Source: Colwellia psychrerythraea 34H (lineage in GTDB: Bacteria > Pseudomonadota > Gammaproteobacteria > Enterobacterales > Alteromonadaceae). From it: a stretch of 64,000 nt of DNA. Positions 1-9,132 of this stretch are shown here, one piece after another; position 1 is the stretch's first letter; each line of letters begins with the position of its first letter. Location: the NCBI RefSeq assembly GCF_000012325.1, contig NC_003910.7, positions 4,464,001-4,528,000 on the forward strand, read 5' to 3'. The notes under the pieces were generated by a model, which was not told where the DNA came from, made no database searches, and saw only the letters and a program-made list of their open reading frames with translations. The position numbers were made by a program, and so were the translations under genes.

Positions 1-945
1 TGGCAAGTCATAATGAATAACAAAACGTATATTACTTTTATCAATGCCCATACCAAAGGCAATAGTCGCGACAATAACCTGTATTTTACCTGCCATAAAG
101 TCTTGTTGAATTTGACTGCGCGTATCACTGTCAAAACCAGCATGGTAAGCACAAGCATTGATGCCTTGCTGTTTTAAATATTGCGCGACTGTTTCAGCTG
201 AATGTTGCAAGGTAACATAAACAATACCAGCACCTTGTTGAGCAGAAATGATTTGCTCAAGTTGCTTGTTTTTATGCGCTTGCGTAACAGGTAGCACACT
301 TAAATCAAGGTTAGATCGATAAAAGCCTGTTTGCACAATATGTTCATCTCGAATAGCAAACTTAGCTGCCATATCTTGTTTTACTTTACGCGTTGCCGTC
401 GCGGTAAGTAACAACACTAATGAAATATTCAACGCTTGGCAATAACTCGGTAGCTTTAAATAATCGGGTCTAAAATTATGCCCCCACTCAGAAATACAAT
501 GCGCTTCATCAACCACCAGCATAGAAACAGGTACAGATTCAATAAACTGTCTAAAGCGTTCATTCTTAAAACGCTCAACTGACACCATTAATACTTTAAT
601 ATCGCCATCGCGCACACCTGCCATGACGGTTTGTGCTTCGTTGCCTTTTAAGGTCGAATCAATACTTGCCGCCTTAATACCTTTGCTTGCAAGAAACGAC
701 AATTGATCTTTCATCAAAGCTAATAAAGGCGATACCACTAAGGTTAAATGCGGTAAATGCAGTGCAGTTAACTGATAACATAACGACTTACCCGAGCCTG
801 TCGGGAATATAGACAAACTTGATTGGCCTTTAAGCAATTGCGTAATGGTCTGCTCTTGCCCGGGGCGAAAGCCATCGAAGCCAAAGGTCTCGAGAAGTGA
901 TGCTTTAAGACATTCTTTATGAGAGTAATCTTGTGGGTTATTCAT
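1..945 (-). CDS. recQ: ATP-dependent DNA helicase RecQ, N-terminal part (cut by window edge)
   Basis: RecQ is a 3'-5' superfamily 2 DNA helicase that acts in recombination and replication-fork repair. Translating the minus strand from the ATG at 945 gives 315 codons without a stop. They show a Walker A motif (PTGSGKSLCYQ), a DEAH box (VVDEAHCISEWGH), a TATAT motif and the arginine-finger region (IVATIAFGMGIDKSNIRF), all in RecQ order. The zinc-binding, winged-helix and HRDC parts would lie beyond position 1. The start is only 3 bp past the selO stop, so recQ probably ends an operon GST-selO-recQ. The family call is very secure; whether the rest of the gene is intact cannot be seen. Confidence 0.93.
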   Translation of the reverse strand, partial: MNNPQDYSHKECLKASLLETFGFDGFRPGQEQTITQLLKGQSSLSIFPTGSGKSLCYQLTALHLPHLTLVVSPLLALMKDQLSFLASKGIKAASIDSTLKGNEAQTVMAGVRDGDIKVLMVSVERFKNERFRQFIESVPVSMLVVDEAHCISEWGHNFRPDYLKLPSYCQALNISLVLLLTATATRKVKQDMAAKFAIRDEHIVQTGFYRSNLDLSVLPVTQAHKNKQLEQIISAQQGAGIVYVTLQHSAETVAQYLKQQGINACAYHAGFDSDTRSQIQQDFMAGKIQVIVATIAFGMGIDKSNIRFVIHYDLP

Positions 946-948
946 AAT

Positions 949-2454
949 TTAAGTACCGCAAAAGGTATGATAATCTTTATCACCATCGACAGGGGCATCT
1001 TGATAGTTTTTAGTCTCAGCTATTTCGGTATAAGGCTGTCGCAATACCGCCAAGAATTTATTTAGCGCAGTTAAGTCACCTGTTTCTTGGCAACTATCTA
1101 AGAAGGCTTCAACATGATGGTTTCTTGGAATAACAATCGGGTTATTGCTCACCATTAGCGTATGAGCAGACGATTTAAATGACTCAATTCGACTATTCCA
1201 ATGAGGTAACCATTCATTAAGCACATCAGTTAACGGCTCTTCAGTAGTATTATCGTTAAGTGAATCAGTTAATGCCGTGAACGTTTGCGTGTAATCTAAT
1301 TTTTGTTCTTTCATAAGTGTAATCAAATCATTGATCAGCTTACCATCACCTTCCGCCGGTTCATCGATACCTATTTTAGCGGCCATCATTGTCAAATAAC
1401 CTTGCTGAAGGTCTTGATGAAATTGAGTTAATAATGGTTCAATTTTTTCTACTGCATCATCTTCATCGCTATCAACTAACGGTAATAATGTTTCAGCTAA
1501 CCGAGTCATATTCCACTGCATAATGCTTATCTGTTTACCAAAAGCATAACGACTATTACGATCAATTGAGCTAAAGACAGTCTCTGGATGATAAGCATTC
1601 ATCATAGCACAAGGGCCGTAATCTATGGTTTCACCTGAAATAGTCGTATTGTCTGTATTCATTACACCATGAATAAAACCAACTCTTAACCATGAAAGCA
1701 CTAAAGGAATTTGCTTTGATAAAACAGCAGAGAAAAATTCAAGCACTTGTTGGCTGCTAATTACATTGTCAGCTTTAAGGGCATCACTATTGTCACTCGA
1801 ATTTTCTGATGAGTTAGCTATTAACTCGGGAAAGTGACGATTGATGGCATAATTTGTTAACTTTTTAAGCGAGTCTGTATCACCACGCGCAGCAAAATAT
1901 TGGAAAGTTCCAACTCTTATATGACTTGCTGCTATACGCGTAACAACGGCACCATCATAAGGCCGCTCGCGATAAACATTTTCACCGGTAGTGACCACGG
2001 CTAAACAACGGGTAGTAGGTACACCAAGAGCAAACATAGCTTCACTCATGATATATTCACGCAATGCTGGGCCAAGCGCACAACGACCATCACCTTGACG
2101 TGAAAAATCACTGACGCCTGAGCCTTTAAGCTGAATATCCCAACGTTGTCCCTGAGTATCTGCAATATCCCCTAATAAATGCGCACGACCATCGCCAAGC
2201 TGCGGATTAAAGTGGCCAAACTGATGTCCAGAATAAGCTTGTGCAACTGGCTTACTTCCTTCAATCAATTGATTGCCTGAGAAGTATTGTGAGAGTAGTT
2301 CGGCATCATTATCTTTAGTGAACGGTATAGTTAAAGCTTTGGCTAATGGTTCGTTCCACAATAATAAGGATGGCTGGCCCACAGGCGCAGGCAATGTTTG
2401 CTGTGAAAAGCTTTCGCCAAGTGCTTGGTAGTTATTAGAAAGAATTAGGGACAT
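949..2454 (-). CDS. selO: protein adenylyltransferase SelO (YdiU family)
   Basis: SelO is a pseudokinase-fold enzyme that transfers AMP from ATP to proteins; in E. coli it is linked to redox stress. The 501 residues match the usual bacterial length. Visible landmarks are the [19 protein letters not shown] block (about residues 75-93), the [14 protein letters not shown] nucleotide-binding block (111-124), HGVMNTDN with the presumed catalytic Asp268 and metal ligand Asn269, and the second metal ligand Asp278 in DYGP. The protein ends in CGT; eukaryotic SelO carries selenocysteine in this region, and here it is ordinary Cys. It directly abuts the GST gene upstream and recQ downstream, which suggests one transcript. 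Confidence 0.95.
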
Positions 2455-3174
2455 TTATTTCTCGGGATAAAATTTGTCTTCAATACGTTGACAAAATTGT
2501 ACTAGATTTTGGTATCTTTTGGCATTTTTAGTAAATTTACTTTCAAAACCGTTATCAAAGCGCACTGAAATAAACTCACATAAATGCGAATAAACGACGG
2601 CATCAAATGAGGTATGAGTGTCGCCAAAGAAAAAATTTTTATCTGCCAAAAGCGTGGACAATGACGCTAAGCTCTTATCTGAAATAGCGAGAATTTCTTC
2701 TAATGAGTGACGACCAACGCCTTGGCCATGAAGGTTTTTCTTTACCGATTTACGAATAATATTAGGTAAAAACCAGCGCAGTGGTATCGGTAAAGTAGCA
2801 AAGAAAGCTTCATTGGTTAACGGCCAACATTCATCCGTCGCCCAACGAGAATAAACCAAACACCAATAAAGACCTTCATCTAATGACTTAGTTATTAAAT
2901 GAGCTTGTGCTTTCTGCTCTGGTGTTAATTCGGCATCTAAAGTTACCTGATACTGTTTTGTTAAGTAGGTGATTATGGCATCAGAATCAGCCACCACTGT
3001 ACCGTTATCATTGATGAAAGGTAATTTACCTTTTGGTGATTTTTTTAAATACTTGGCGCCATATTTAACCTGGCATGGAATATTCGCCATACGCATAAAA
3101 AGATCAACCTTAACCACAAATGGACTAGCGTCCATCACATTAAAGCACTTGCCAAACCCATAAAGTGTAATCAT
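2455..3174 (-). CDS. glutathione S-transferase-fold protein, Fax/metaxin-like
   Basis: This 239-aa protein has a thioredoxin-like N-terminal half (MITLYGFG start, [11 protein letters not shown] then [10 protein letters not shown] at about residues 48-72) and a helical C-terminal half with [18 protein letters not shown] near residue 180. This layout is that of the GST_N_4/GST_C_6 group that includes metaxins and the Fax proteins, rather than classical detoxifying GSTs. The substrate is unknown, and no classical catalytic Tyr/Ser is evident at the N terminus. Its stop codon touches the selO start, so the two are probably co-translated. A role in thiol or redox biology would fit SelO as a neighbour, but that is inference. 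Confidence 0.8.
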
Positions 3175-3218
3175 TACTCATCCTTGTTTACATATAGAAA
3201 ATGAAAATTAACACGAAA

Positions 3219-3274
3219 AAAAAAAAGGCCAACAAACCTGTATTATTATACAGTATCTATATTAGCCTTTTTTT
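3219..3274 (-). terminator. Rho-independent terminator after ridA (possibly bidirectional)
   Basis: On the minus strand an A-rich/GGC stem closes over an inner CTGTAT/ATACAG hairpin and is followed by a run of at least 11 T residues. It starts about 100 nt past the ridA stop. The plus strand also ends in seven T residues, so it may work both ways. Confidence 0.7.
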
Positions 3275-3377
3275 ACAAGTAAGAAGCACTGAATATAATT
3301 GAGCGCCAACATTATCAATGCTGCAATTTAATCCAGTTTCCGCTAGATTACTCTGTAAATATCACTTTTATACAGAA

Positions 3378-3725
3378 TTATATTTCTGCTGCAACCACTG
3401 AAATTTCAACAAGCAATGCTTCTCTCGCCATTTTAGCAGCAACGCAAGCGCGTGCTGGTGCATATCCTTCTGGCACCCATGCATCCCATACGGCATTCAT
3501 ATCAGCAAAGTAGCTCATGTCTTTAACATAAATAGTCGCAGATAATATGTGCTTTCTATCACTACCTGCTTGAATTAATAATGCATCAACTTTATCAAGC
3601 ATGGTTTGCGTTTGTTCGGTGATATCTTTAGTCGCATCTGCTGCAACTTGACCACATAAGTAAATAGTCCCGTGATGCTTAACTATTCGACTCATTCTTG
3701 GTTTAGTTTCTAATCTTTCAATCAT
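3378..3725 (-). CDS. RidA/YjgF/YoaB-family protein
   Basis: Members of this family hydrolyse reactive enamine/imine intermediates (2-aminoacrylate) formed by PLP enzymes. The chosen ATG at 3725 gives 115 aa, the normal family length, beginning [27 protein letters not shown] as in YoaB-type members. An in-frame ATG 21 codons upstream (3788) exists, but the added residues do not match the family, and an AGGAAGAG ribosome site lies 11 nt before 3725. [18 protein letters not shown] near the C terminus carries the conserved Arg of the active-site cleft. The gene is a single transcription unit bounded by a terminator. Confidence 0.88.
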   Translation of the reverse strand: MIERLETKPRMSRIVKHHGTIYLCGQVAADATKDITEQTQTMLDKVDALLIQAGSDRKHILSATIYVKDMSYFADMNAVWDAWVPEGYAPARACVAAKMAREALLVEISVVAAEI

Positions 3726-3875
3726 TTTGATGTAGGCTCTTCCTATTTGAGATTTTAGCTGCATTGTTATCGATTTATATTTCATCACTTATAGTCATAA
3801 GCTCAAAAATATAAAACTCAAACGCTTTGCTAAAATCCCAACTAGTTTGAGGTCCTTGTTGGTTATTGTTAAAAG

Positions 3876-3907
3876 AAAGCCCCAGTGTTTTTCAACAATG
3901 GGGCTTT
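3876..3907 (-). terminator. bidirectional terminator downstream of guaA
   Basis: A 9-bp perfect stem, AAAGCCCCA with TGGGGCTTT, encloses a 14-nt loop. On the minus strand it is followed by CTTTT, and on the plus strand by AGTTGTTTTTT. It lies between ridA and guaA and would end guaA transcripts coming from the right. Confidence 0.75.
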
Positions 3908-3965
3908 AGTTGTTTTTTATAAAGTATAAATTACTCGCAGGTAAAATAGTGCTATTTACAGATAG

Positions 3966-4039
3966 TTCATCTTAATTCAAGGCGACTGCACGGAGCTGAC
4001 GTTAGTCAGTGAGTACAGTCAACGCTGAAGTTAGATGAA
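3966..4039. repeat. hairpin repeat with conserved core, copy 1 (3' of guaA)
   Basis: A 27-nt core at 3989-4015 (CACGGAGCTGAC, GTTA, GTCAGTGAGTA) folds on itself through CTGAC/GTCAG. It is flanked by arms GACTG (3984-3988) and CAGTC (4016-4020), and by an imperfect outer stem beginning TTCATCT and ending AGATGAA. The same core with different arms recurs at 5917-5943. It starts about 24 nt beyond the guaA stop. Confidence 0.75.
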
Positions 4040-4062
4040 ATAGCAAAAAAGAGCGCTAATTT

Positions 4063-5640
4063 TTACTCCCACTCTATGGTGGCAGGCGGCTTACCTGATA
4101 TATCGTAAACTACGCGAGAAATACCATCAATTTCATTAATAATTCGGTTAGAAACCAAGCCTAAGAAATCATATGGTAAGTGTGACCAACGCGCCGTCAT
4201 AAAGTCGATTGTTTCAACACAACGTAAAGATACAACCCAATCATATTTACGCGCATCGCCCATAACGCCCACTGATTTTACTGGTAAGAATACGGTAAAG
4301 GCTTGGCTTACTTTTGTATATAAATCATGCTTGTGCAATTCTTCAATGAAGATAGCATCGGCACGACGCAATAAGTCAGCGTATTCTTTTTTCACTTCAC
4401 CTAATATACGTACACCTAAACCAGGTCCAGGAAATGGGTGACGATAAAGCATGTCGTATGGTAGACCTAGCTCTAAGCCAATTTTACGTACTTCATCTTT
4501 AAATAATTCACGTAATGGTTCAACTAAACCTAATTTCATGTAATCAGGTAAACCACCAACATTATGGTGTGATTTAATCACATGTGCTTTACCCGTAGCT
4601 GACGCTGCTGATTCAATTACGTCTGGATAAATAGTGCCTTGTGCTAACCATTTTGCATTATCAAGCTTGTTCGATTCTTCTTCGAACACATCAATAAATA
4701 CGTTACCGATAATTTTACGTTTTGCTTCTGGCTCACTTTCGCCCGCTAAACGATTTAAAAATCTATCTTCAGCTTCAATCTTAATGATGTTTAAACCGAA
4801 GTGATCACCAAACATATCCATTACTTGCTGGCCTTCGTCTAAACGAAGTAAGCCGTTATCAACAAATACACAGGTAAGTTTATCGCCAATAGCACGATGT
4901 AATAACATAGCAACTACTGATGAATCTACACCACCTGAAAGGCCTAGAATAACTTCGTCATCACCAACTTGTGCTTTCATTTTAGCAATTGCATCATCAA
5001 TGATTGATGCTGAAGTCCATAATTTTTCACATTTACAGATATCGACAACAAAGTTTTCTAAAATACGAGAACCTTGTTTAGTATGTGTTACTTCTGGGTG
5101 AAATTGTACGCCGTAGAATTGTTTTTCTTCATTAGCCATTGCGCCATAAGCACAACTTGCTGTTTGTGCAACGGTAACAAAACCTTCAGGAATAGCTGAC
5201 ACTTTATCGCCGTGACTCATCCAAACGTCAAGTAAAGCATTACCGTTATCGCCAATACTGTCTTCAACTTTGTTAAATAACGCAGATTGAGCAATCAATT
5301 CAACAGCAGCATAACCAAACTCTTTATGGCTTGAACTTTCAACGCCACCGCCAAGCTGCTCAGCCATTGTTTGCATACCGTAACAAATACCTAATACAGG
5401 TACGCCAGCAGTATATACATATTCAGGTGCACGAGGAGAGTTAGCTTCAGTTACTGACTCTGGGCCACCTGCAAGAATAATACCTGTTGGATTAAAACCT
5501 TTAATTTGCTCTTCGGTAACATCCCAAGACCAAAGTTCACAGTAAACGCCAATTTCACGTACGCGACGAGCAATTAACTGTGTGTATTGTGAACCAAAAT
5601 CTAGAATTAGTATGCGGTGATCATGAATGTCTTTGCTCAT
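4063..5640 (-). CDS. guaA: GMP synthase (glutamine-hydrolysing)
   Basis: GuaA aminates XMP to GMP using glutamine and ATP, the last step of GMP synthesis. With the ATG at 5640 the protein has 525 residues, the same as E. coli GuaA. The N-terminal class I glutaminase shows Cys86 (GICYGMQ) and His181/Glu183 (FHPEV). The ATP-pyrophosphatase P-loop SGGVDSS is at 235-241, and the dimerisation domain ends in the typical PATIEWE. An ATG four codons upstream (5652) is possible but adds residues absent from homologues. guaB lies 351 bp upstream with a hairpin repeat and a likely terminator between them, so coupling of the two may be partial. Confidence 0.97.
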   Translation of the reverse strand: MSKDIHDHRILILDFGSQYTQLIARRVREIGVYCELWSWDVTEEQIKGFNPTGIILAGGPESVTEANSPRAPEYVYTAGVPVLGICYGMQTMAEQLGGGVESSSHKEFGYAAVELIAQSALFNKVEDSIGDNGNALLDVWMSHGDKVSAIPEGFVTVAQTASCAYGAMANEEKQFYGVQFHPEVTHTKQGSRILENFVVDICKCEKLWTSASIIDDAIAKMKAQVGDDEVILGLSGGVDSSVVAMLLHRAIGDKLTCVFVDNGLLRLDEGQQVMDMFGDHFGLNIIKIEAEDRFLNRLAGESEPEAKRKIIGNVFIDVFEEESNKLDNAKWLAQGTIYPDVIESAASATGKAHVIKSHHNVGGLPDYMKLGLVEPLRELFKDEVRKIGLELGLPYDMLYRHPFPGPGLGVRILGEVKKEYADLLRRADAIFIEELHKHDLYTKVSQAFTVFLPVKSVGVMGDARKYDWVVSLRCVETIDFMTARWSHLPYDFLGLVSNRIINEIDGISRVVYDISGKPPATIEWE

Positions 5641-5793
5641 GCTGTTTCTCATGTTGACGGCTCGTCATGAACAAACTTTATGCTGCATTGTTTTCATAAT
5701 TTAGCAAAATCATTTATGGAACATAAACTCATTTGCTAAATCACTCAACAGCTTTGCCTAAAGCTCGTTCATTTAGAGCGATATATATTAAGT

Positions 5794-5829
5794 AAAAAAC
5801 TGAGCATCTCTATTGAGAGTTTACTCAGT
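5794..5829 (-). terminator. candidate terminator/attenuator between guaB and guaA
   Basis: Read on the minus strand, ACTGAG pairs with CTCAGT around an inner TCTC/GAGA hairpin and is followed by six T residues. It lies about 160-200 nt after the guaB stop and 150 nt before guaA. The stem is only moderately strong, so read-through to guaA is likely. Confidence 0.45.
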
Positions 5830-5888
5830 CTATTTAAATTTGTTTTGTTTCCATTTACCGAAAACAATTAAGAATAGTTTAGTTCAAA

Positions 5889-5972
5889 GCTTGTTAGCAC
5901 TAGAGCAAAGAAGAAGCACGGAGCTGACGCTAGTCAGTGAGTACTTCTGATGCCGCTATTGTATTAACAAGC
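5889..5972. repeat. hairpin repeat with conserved core, copy 2 (3' of guaB)
   Basis: The core at 5917-5943 matches copy 1 except for one T-to-C change in the loop. The inner arms are AGAAG (5912-5916) and CTTCT (5944-5948), and the outer arms are GCTTGTTA (5889-5896) and TAACAAGC (5965-5972). All arms differ in sequence from copy 1 but remain self-complementary. It begins about 20 nt after the guaB stop. Confidence 0.75.
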
Positions 5973-5991
5973 AAAGAAATAAGCTGTTCGA

Positions 5992-7464
5992 CTAACCCAT
6001 ACGATAGTTAGGCGCTTCTTTGGTGATGGTTACATCATGAACATGCGACTCGCCCATGCCCGCAGAGGTAATTTTCATAAACTCTGGCTTAGTACGCATC
6101 TCTTCAATAGTGGCACATCCAGTCAAGCCCATTGATGAACGTATGCCACCCATTTGCTGATGAATAATAGCTGATACTGGACCTTTATAAGCAACACGAC
6201 CTTCAATACCTTCTGGTACTAATTTGTCTGCTTCGCCTTCAGATTTTTGGAAGTATCGATCACTTGAGCCATCTTTTTGCGCCATAGCGCCTAAAGACCC
6301 CATACCACGGTAAGACTTGTAATAACGACCTTGATAAAGTTCAACTTCACCTGGTGACTCTTCAGTGCCAGCCAACATACTGCCAACCATTACGCAGTGT
6401 GCGCCAGCAACTAGTGCTTTAGCTATATCACCTGAGAAACGGATGCCACCATCAGCGATAACTGGAATACCTGTACCTTTTAATGCTTCTACCGCATTTG
6501 AAATAGCTGTTAATTGTGGAACACCAACACCGGTAACAATACGCGTAGTACAGATTGAACCTGGGCCTATGCCTACTTTAACCGCATCAACACCAACATC
6601 GGCTAGTGCTCTTGCGCCAGAGCCTGTTGCAACGTTACCTGCAATGATTTGTAAATCAGGATATTTTTGGCGGGTTTCACTCACACGGTCAATAACACCT
6701 TGAGAATGGCCGTGTGAAGTATCAATTAATAAAACATCAACACCAGCAGTAACTAACGCGTCAATACGCTCATCAGTTCCTGCACCAACACCAACAGCAG
6801 CGCCAACACGTAAACGACCTAATTCGTCTTTACACGCGTCAGGCTTATTTTCAGCTTTTTGGTAATCTTTTGCAGTAATAAGACCGACTAATTTGAAAGC
6901 ATCATCAACTACTAATATTTTTTCAATACGGTTAGTGTGCATTAAACCTAAAATTTCTTCGCGTGCAGCACCTTCTTTAACCGTGATTAACTTTTCTTTC
7001 ACTGTCATTAGTGAAGAGACCGATTTAGTTAAATCAGTTTCAAAACGTAAATCACGGCCTGTAATGATACCAACTAAGTTGTTTTTATCATCTACTACAG
7101 GGAAACCTGAAAAACCTAAGTCGTCAGCTTTATGCATGACTTGTTCAATAGTAAAGTCAGTACTTACTGTTACAGGATCTGAAACAATACCGCTTTCATA
7201 TTTCTTCACTTTACAAACATGTTTCGCTTGTTCAGCAATAGTCATATTTTTATGAATAAAACCTAAACCACCTTCTTGCGCTAACTTAATTGCTAGGCGT
7301 GACTCAGTTACTGTGTCCATAGACGCAGATACCAAAGGTACGTTCAAATTAATTTTACGGGTTAATTTAGTTTTTAAATCAGCCGTGTGTGGGAGTACTG
7401 TCGAATGAGCAGGTACAAGTAATACATCATCAAAAGTTAAAGCTTCTTGGGCAATTCTTAGCAT
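5992..7464 (-). CDS. guaB: inosine-5'-monophosphate dehydrogenase
   Basis: GuaB oxidises IMP to XMP with NAD, the committed step to guanine nucleotides. The protein has 490 residues (E. coli 488) and starts [18 protein letters not shown] as expected. A Bateman module of two CBS domains lies at about residues 93-205. The catalytic loop GPGSICTTR places the nucleophile at Cys305, and the flap region contains [10 protein letters not shown] and GRVAYKGP. A sigma-70-type promoter is visible just upstream (7514-7542). The partner gene guaA lies downstream on the same strand. Confidence 0.98.
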   Translation of the reverse strand: MLRIAQEALTFDDVLLVPAHSTVLPHTADLKTKLTRKINLNVPLVSASMDTVTESRLAIKLAQEGGLGFIHKNMTIAEQAKHVCKVKKYESGIVSDPVTVSTDFTIEQVMHKADDLGFSGFPVVDDKNNLVGIITGRDLRFETDLTKSVSSLMTVKEKLITVKEGAAREEILGLMHTNRIEKILVVDDAFKLVGLITAKDYQKAENKPDACKDELGRLRVGAAVGVGAGTDERIDALVTAGVDVLLIDTSHGHSQGVIDRVSETRQKYPDLQIIAGNVATGSGARALADVGVDAVKVGIGPGSICTTRIVTGVGVPQLTAISNAVEALKGTGIPVIADGGIRFSGDIAKALVAGAHCVMVGSMLAGTEESPGEVELYQGRYYKSYRGMGSLGAMAQKDGSSDRYFQKSEGEADKLVPEGIEGRVAYKGPVSAIIHQQMGGIRSSMGLTGCATIEEMRTKPEFMKITSAGMGESHVHDVTITKEAPNYRMG

Positions 7465-7513
7465 CGCAACATCTCTCTAAAAGGGTTGGTTAGGGAGTGA
7501 ATATTGCGGCAGA

Positions 7514-7542
7514 ATTTTAACCGTTTTCTTGTTTTAGGTAAA
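7514..7542 (-). promoter_or_regulatory. sigma-70-like promoter for guaB
   Basis: On the minus strand, TTTACC (7542-7537), a 17-nt spacer, then TAAAAT (7519-7514). This matches 4/6 and 5/6 of consensus at ideal spacing. The predicted start leaves a leader of about 40 nt before guaB. Confidence 0.55.
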
Positions 7543-7614
7543 CCTATTTTTATTAACTTTTTATTAAAAGTTTGTAAAAATAAACTAGAAACATATTTAA
7601 ATGATGAAAATAAA

Positions 7615-7643
7615 TTGAAAGACAGCTCTATTCATTAAATAAT
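7615..7643 (+). promoter_or_regulatory. sigma-70-like promoter for xseA
   Basis: TTGAAA at 7615-7620, a 17-nt spacer and AATAAT at 7638-7643 match 5/6 and 5/6 of consensus. The xseA ATG lies about 40 nt downstream. Together with the guaB promoter this makes a simple divergent promoter region. Confidence 0.55.
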
Positions 7644-7684
7644 AGTAAATCTTATCAATTATTAAGCCTTGATTTCTCACCCTT

Positions 7685-9019
7685 ATGAGCCAACAGCATA
7701 TTTTACAAATCAGTGAGTTAACTAAAAAAGTACGTTTTATTCTAGAAAGCGAATTAAACACTGTTTGGTTAACTGGCGAAGTATCAAATTTTATTGCCGC
7801 CAGTTCAGGTCATTGGTACTTATCATTGAAAGATGCAAAGTCACAAGTTAAGTGCGCCATGTTTAAGGGAAGCAATAGACGTGTCCGCTTAAGTACGGGT
7901 GCAGCTCCGAGTAATGGCCAACAAGTATTAGTTAGAGCAAAAGTATCTTTATATGAGCCACGTGGAGACTTTCAATTAATAATCGAGCATATGGAAGATG
8001 CTGGCACGGGATTATTACGTCAACAATACGAACAATTAAAGAATAAACTTAATAACCAAGGTATTTTTGATTTATCTCGTAAACAGCAGCTACCAAAAAA
8101 TATCAGCTGTGTAGGTATTGTCACTTCACCGACAGGCGCTGCCGTTAAAGATATTTTAACCGTACTGAAACGTCGTAATCCAAATATTAAAGCAATAATC
8201 TATCCTTCATTAGTGCAAGGCGAATATGCCCAAGGCGATATTTGTCATGCCATTGAGAGTGCTAACAGTCGCAACGAATGTGATGTACTTATTGTTGGTC
8301 GGGGTGGTGGTTCTTTAGAAGATCTATGGCCATTTAATGAGGAAAGTGTTGTTCACGCCATTTATAAAAGTGCATTACCGATAATTAGTGCCGTTGGTCA
8401 TGAAATTGATACTACCCTGAGTGATTATGTGGCCGATTTACGTGCCCCAACACCCTCTGCAGCTGCAGAGTTAGTATCAAGTGATAGTAGTGAATTACTA
8501 AATCAATTACTCATGTTTAAACAGCGCTTGATCAAAGCTCAACAAAACAAGTTAGTGTATTTAGGCAATGAACAAAGTTATTTACAACATCGTTTATCGC
8601 AAGTGCATCCCGAACAACAGTTACAGTTACAACAGCAAAAAGCTGATGAATTGAGCTTACGATTAAAGCAAGCAATGAAGCGTAATATAGAACAAGTACA
8701 GAGTAAGCCTATTCAGCTTAGCCAACGACTGTTGCAGCAATCTCCCCTAAAGACTATTCAATTACAGCAACAAAAAATTGACCAAAATGCACATAGGATC
8801 ACGCAAGCAATGCAAAATTCATTGCAACATAACAGTGAAAAATTTGTGCATTTGATTGAGCAATTACAATTAGTTAGTCCACTTGCTACGATAGCAAGGG
8901 GTTACAGTGTGACTCGTAATAGTAAAAACGAAGTAATTAGCAAAACCGCACAAGTAAAAATAGATGAAGAAATCAGTGTGCAGCTTAGCGATGGGCACAT
9001 TAATGCTAGAGTGATATAA
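7685..9019 (+). CDS. xseA: exodeoxyribonuclease VII large subunit
   Basis: XseA is the catalytic subunit of exonuclease VII, which degrades single-stranded DNA in repair; it works with several XseB subunits, whose gene is not in this window. The 444 residues (E. coli 456) start with an OB-fold domain (about 5-100, VWLTGEVSNF), followed by the catalytic core with TSPTGAAVKDIL, GRGGGSLEDLWPFNEE and AVGHEIDTTLSDYVADLRAPTPSAAAE. A long Gln-rich coiled-coil stretch follows (about 275-390), and the C terminus has the conserved ARGYSVTR. It diverges from guaB, an arrangement common in gammaproteobacteria. Confidence 0.97.
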   Translation: MSQQHILQISELTKKVRFILESELNTVWLTGEVSNFIAASSGHWYLSLKDAKSQVKCAMFKGSNRRVRLSTGAAPSNGQQVLVRAKVSLYEPRGDFQLIIEHMEDAGTGLLRQQYEQLKNKLNNQGIFDLSRKQQLPKNISCVGIVTSPTGAAVKDILTVLKRRNPNIKAIIYPSLVQGEYAQGDICHAIESANSRNECDVLIVGRGGGSLEDLWPFNEESVVHAIYKSALPIISAVGHEIDTTLSDYVADLRAPTPSAAAELVSSDSSELLNQLLMFKQRLIKAQQNKLVYLGNEQSYLQHRLSQVHPEQQLQLQQQKADELSLRLKQAMKRNIEQVQSKPIQLSQRLLQQSPLKTIQLQQQKIDQNAHRITQAMQNSLQHNSEKFVHLIEQLQLVSPLATIARGYSVTRNSKNEVISKTAQVKIDEEISVQLSDGHINARVI

Positions 9020-9132
9020 CGCTTACACTATTATTCATCATTACTAACCACTAGTAAGCTTACTTAGTAAACTTACTAAAATGTATAAATAACTGATATG
9101 ATTTCGATATATTTACTAAGACAACTTATGCT

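Noticed and set aside
6365..7255. Plus-strand frames opposite guaB
   Set aside because: Shadow frames of a strongly conserved gene; no independent support.
4063..7464. A purine-sensing riboswitch before guaB or guaA
   Set aside because: The guaB leader is only about 40 nt and shows no three-way junction; the guaB-guaA gap holds a repeat hairpin and a terminator-like stem but no purine-aptamer core.
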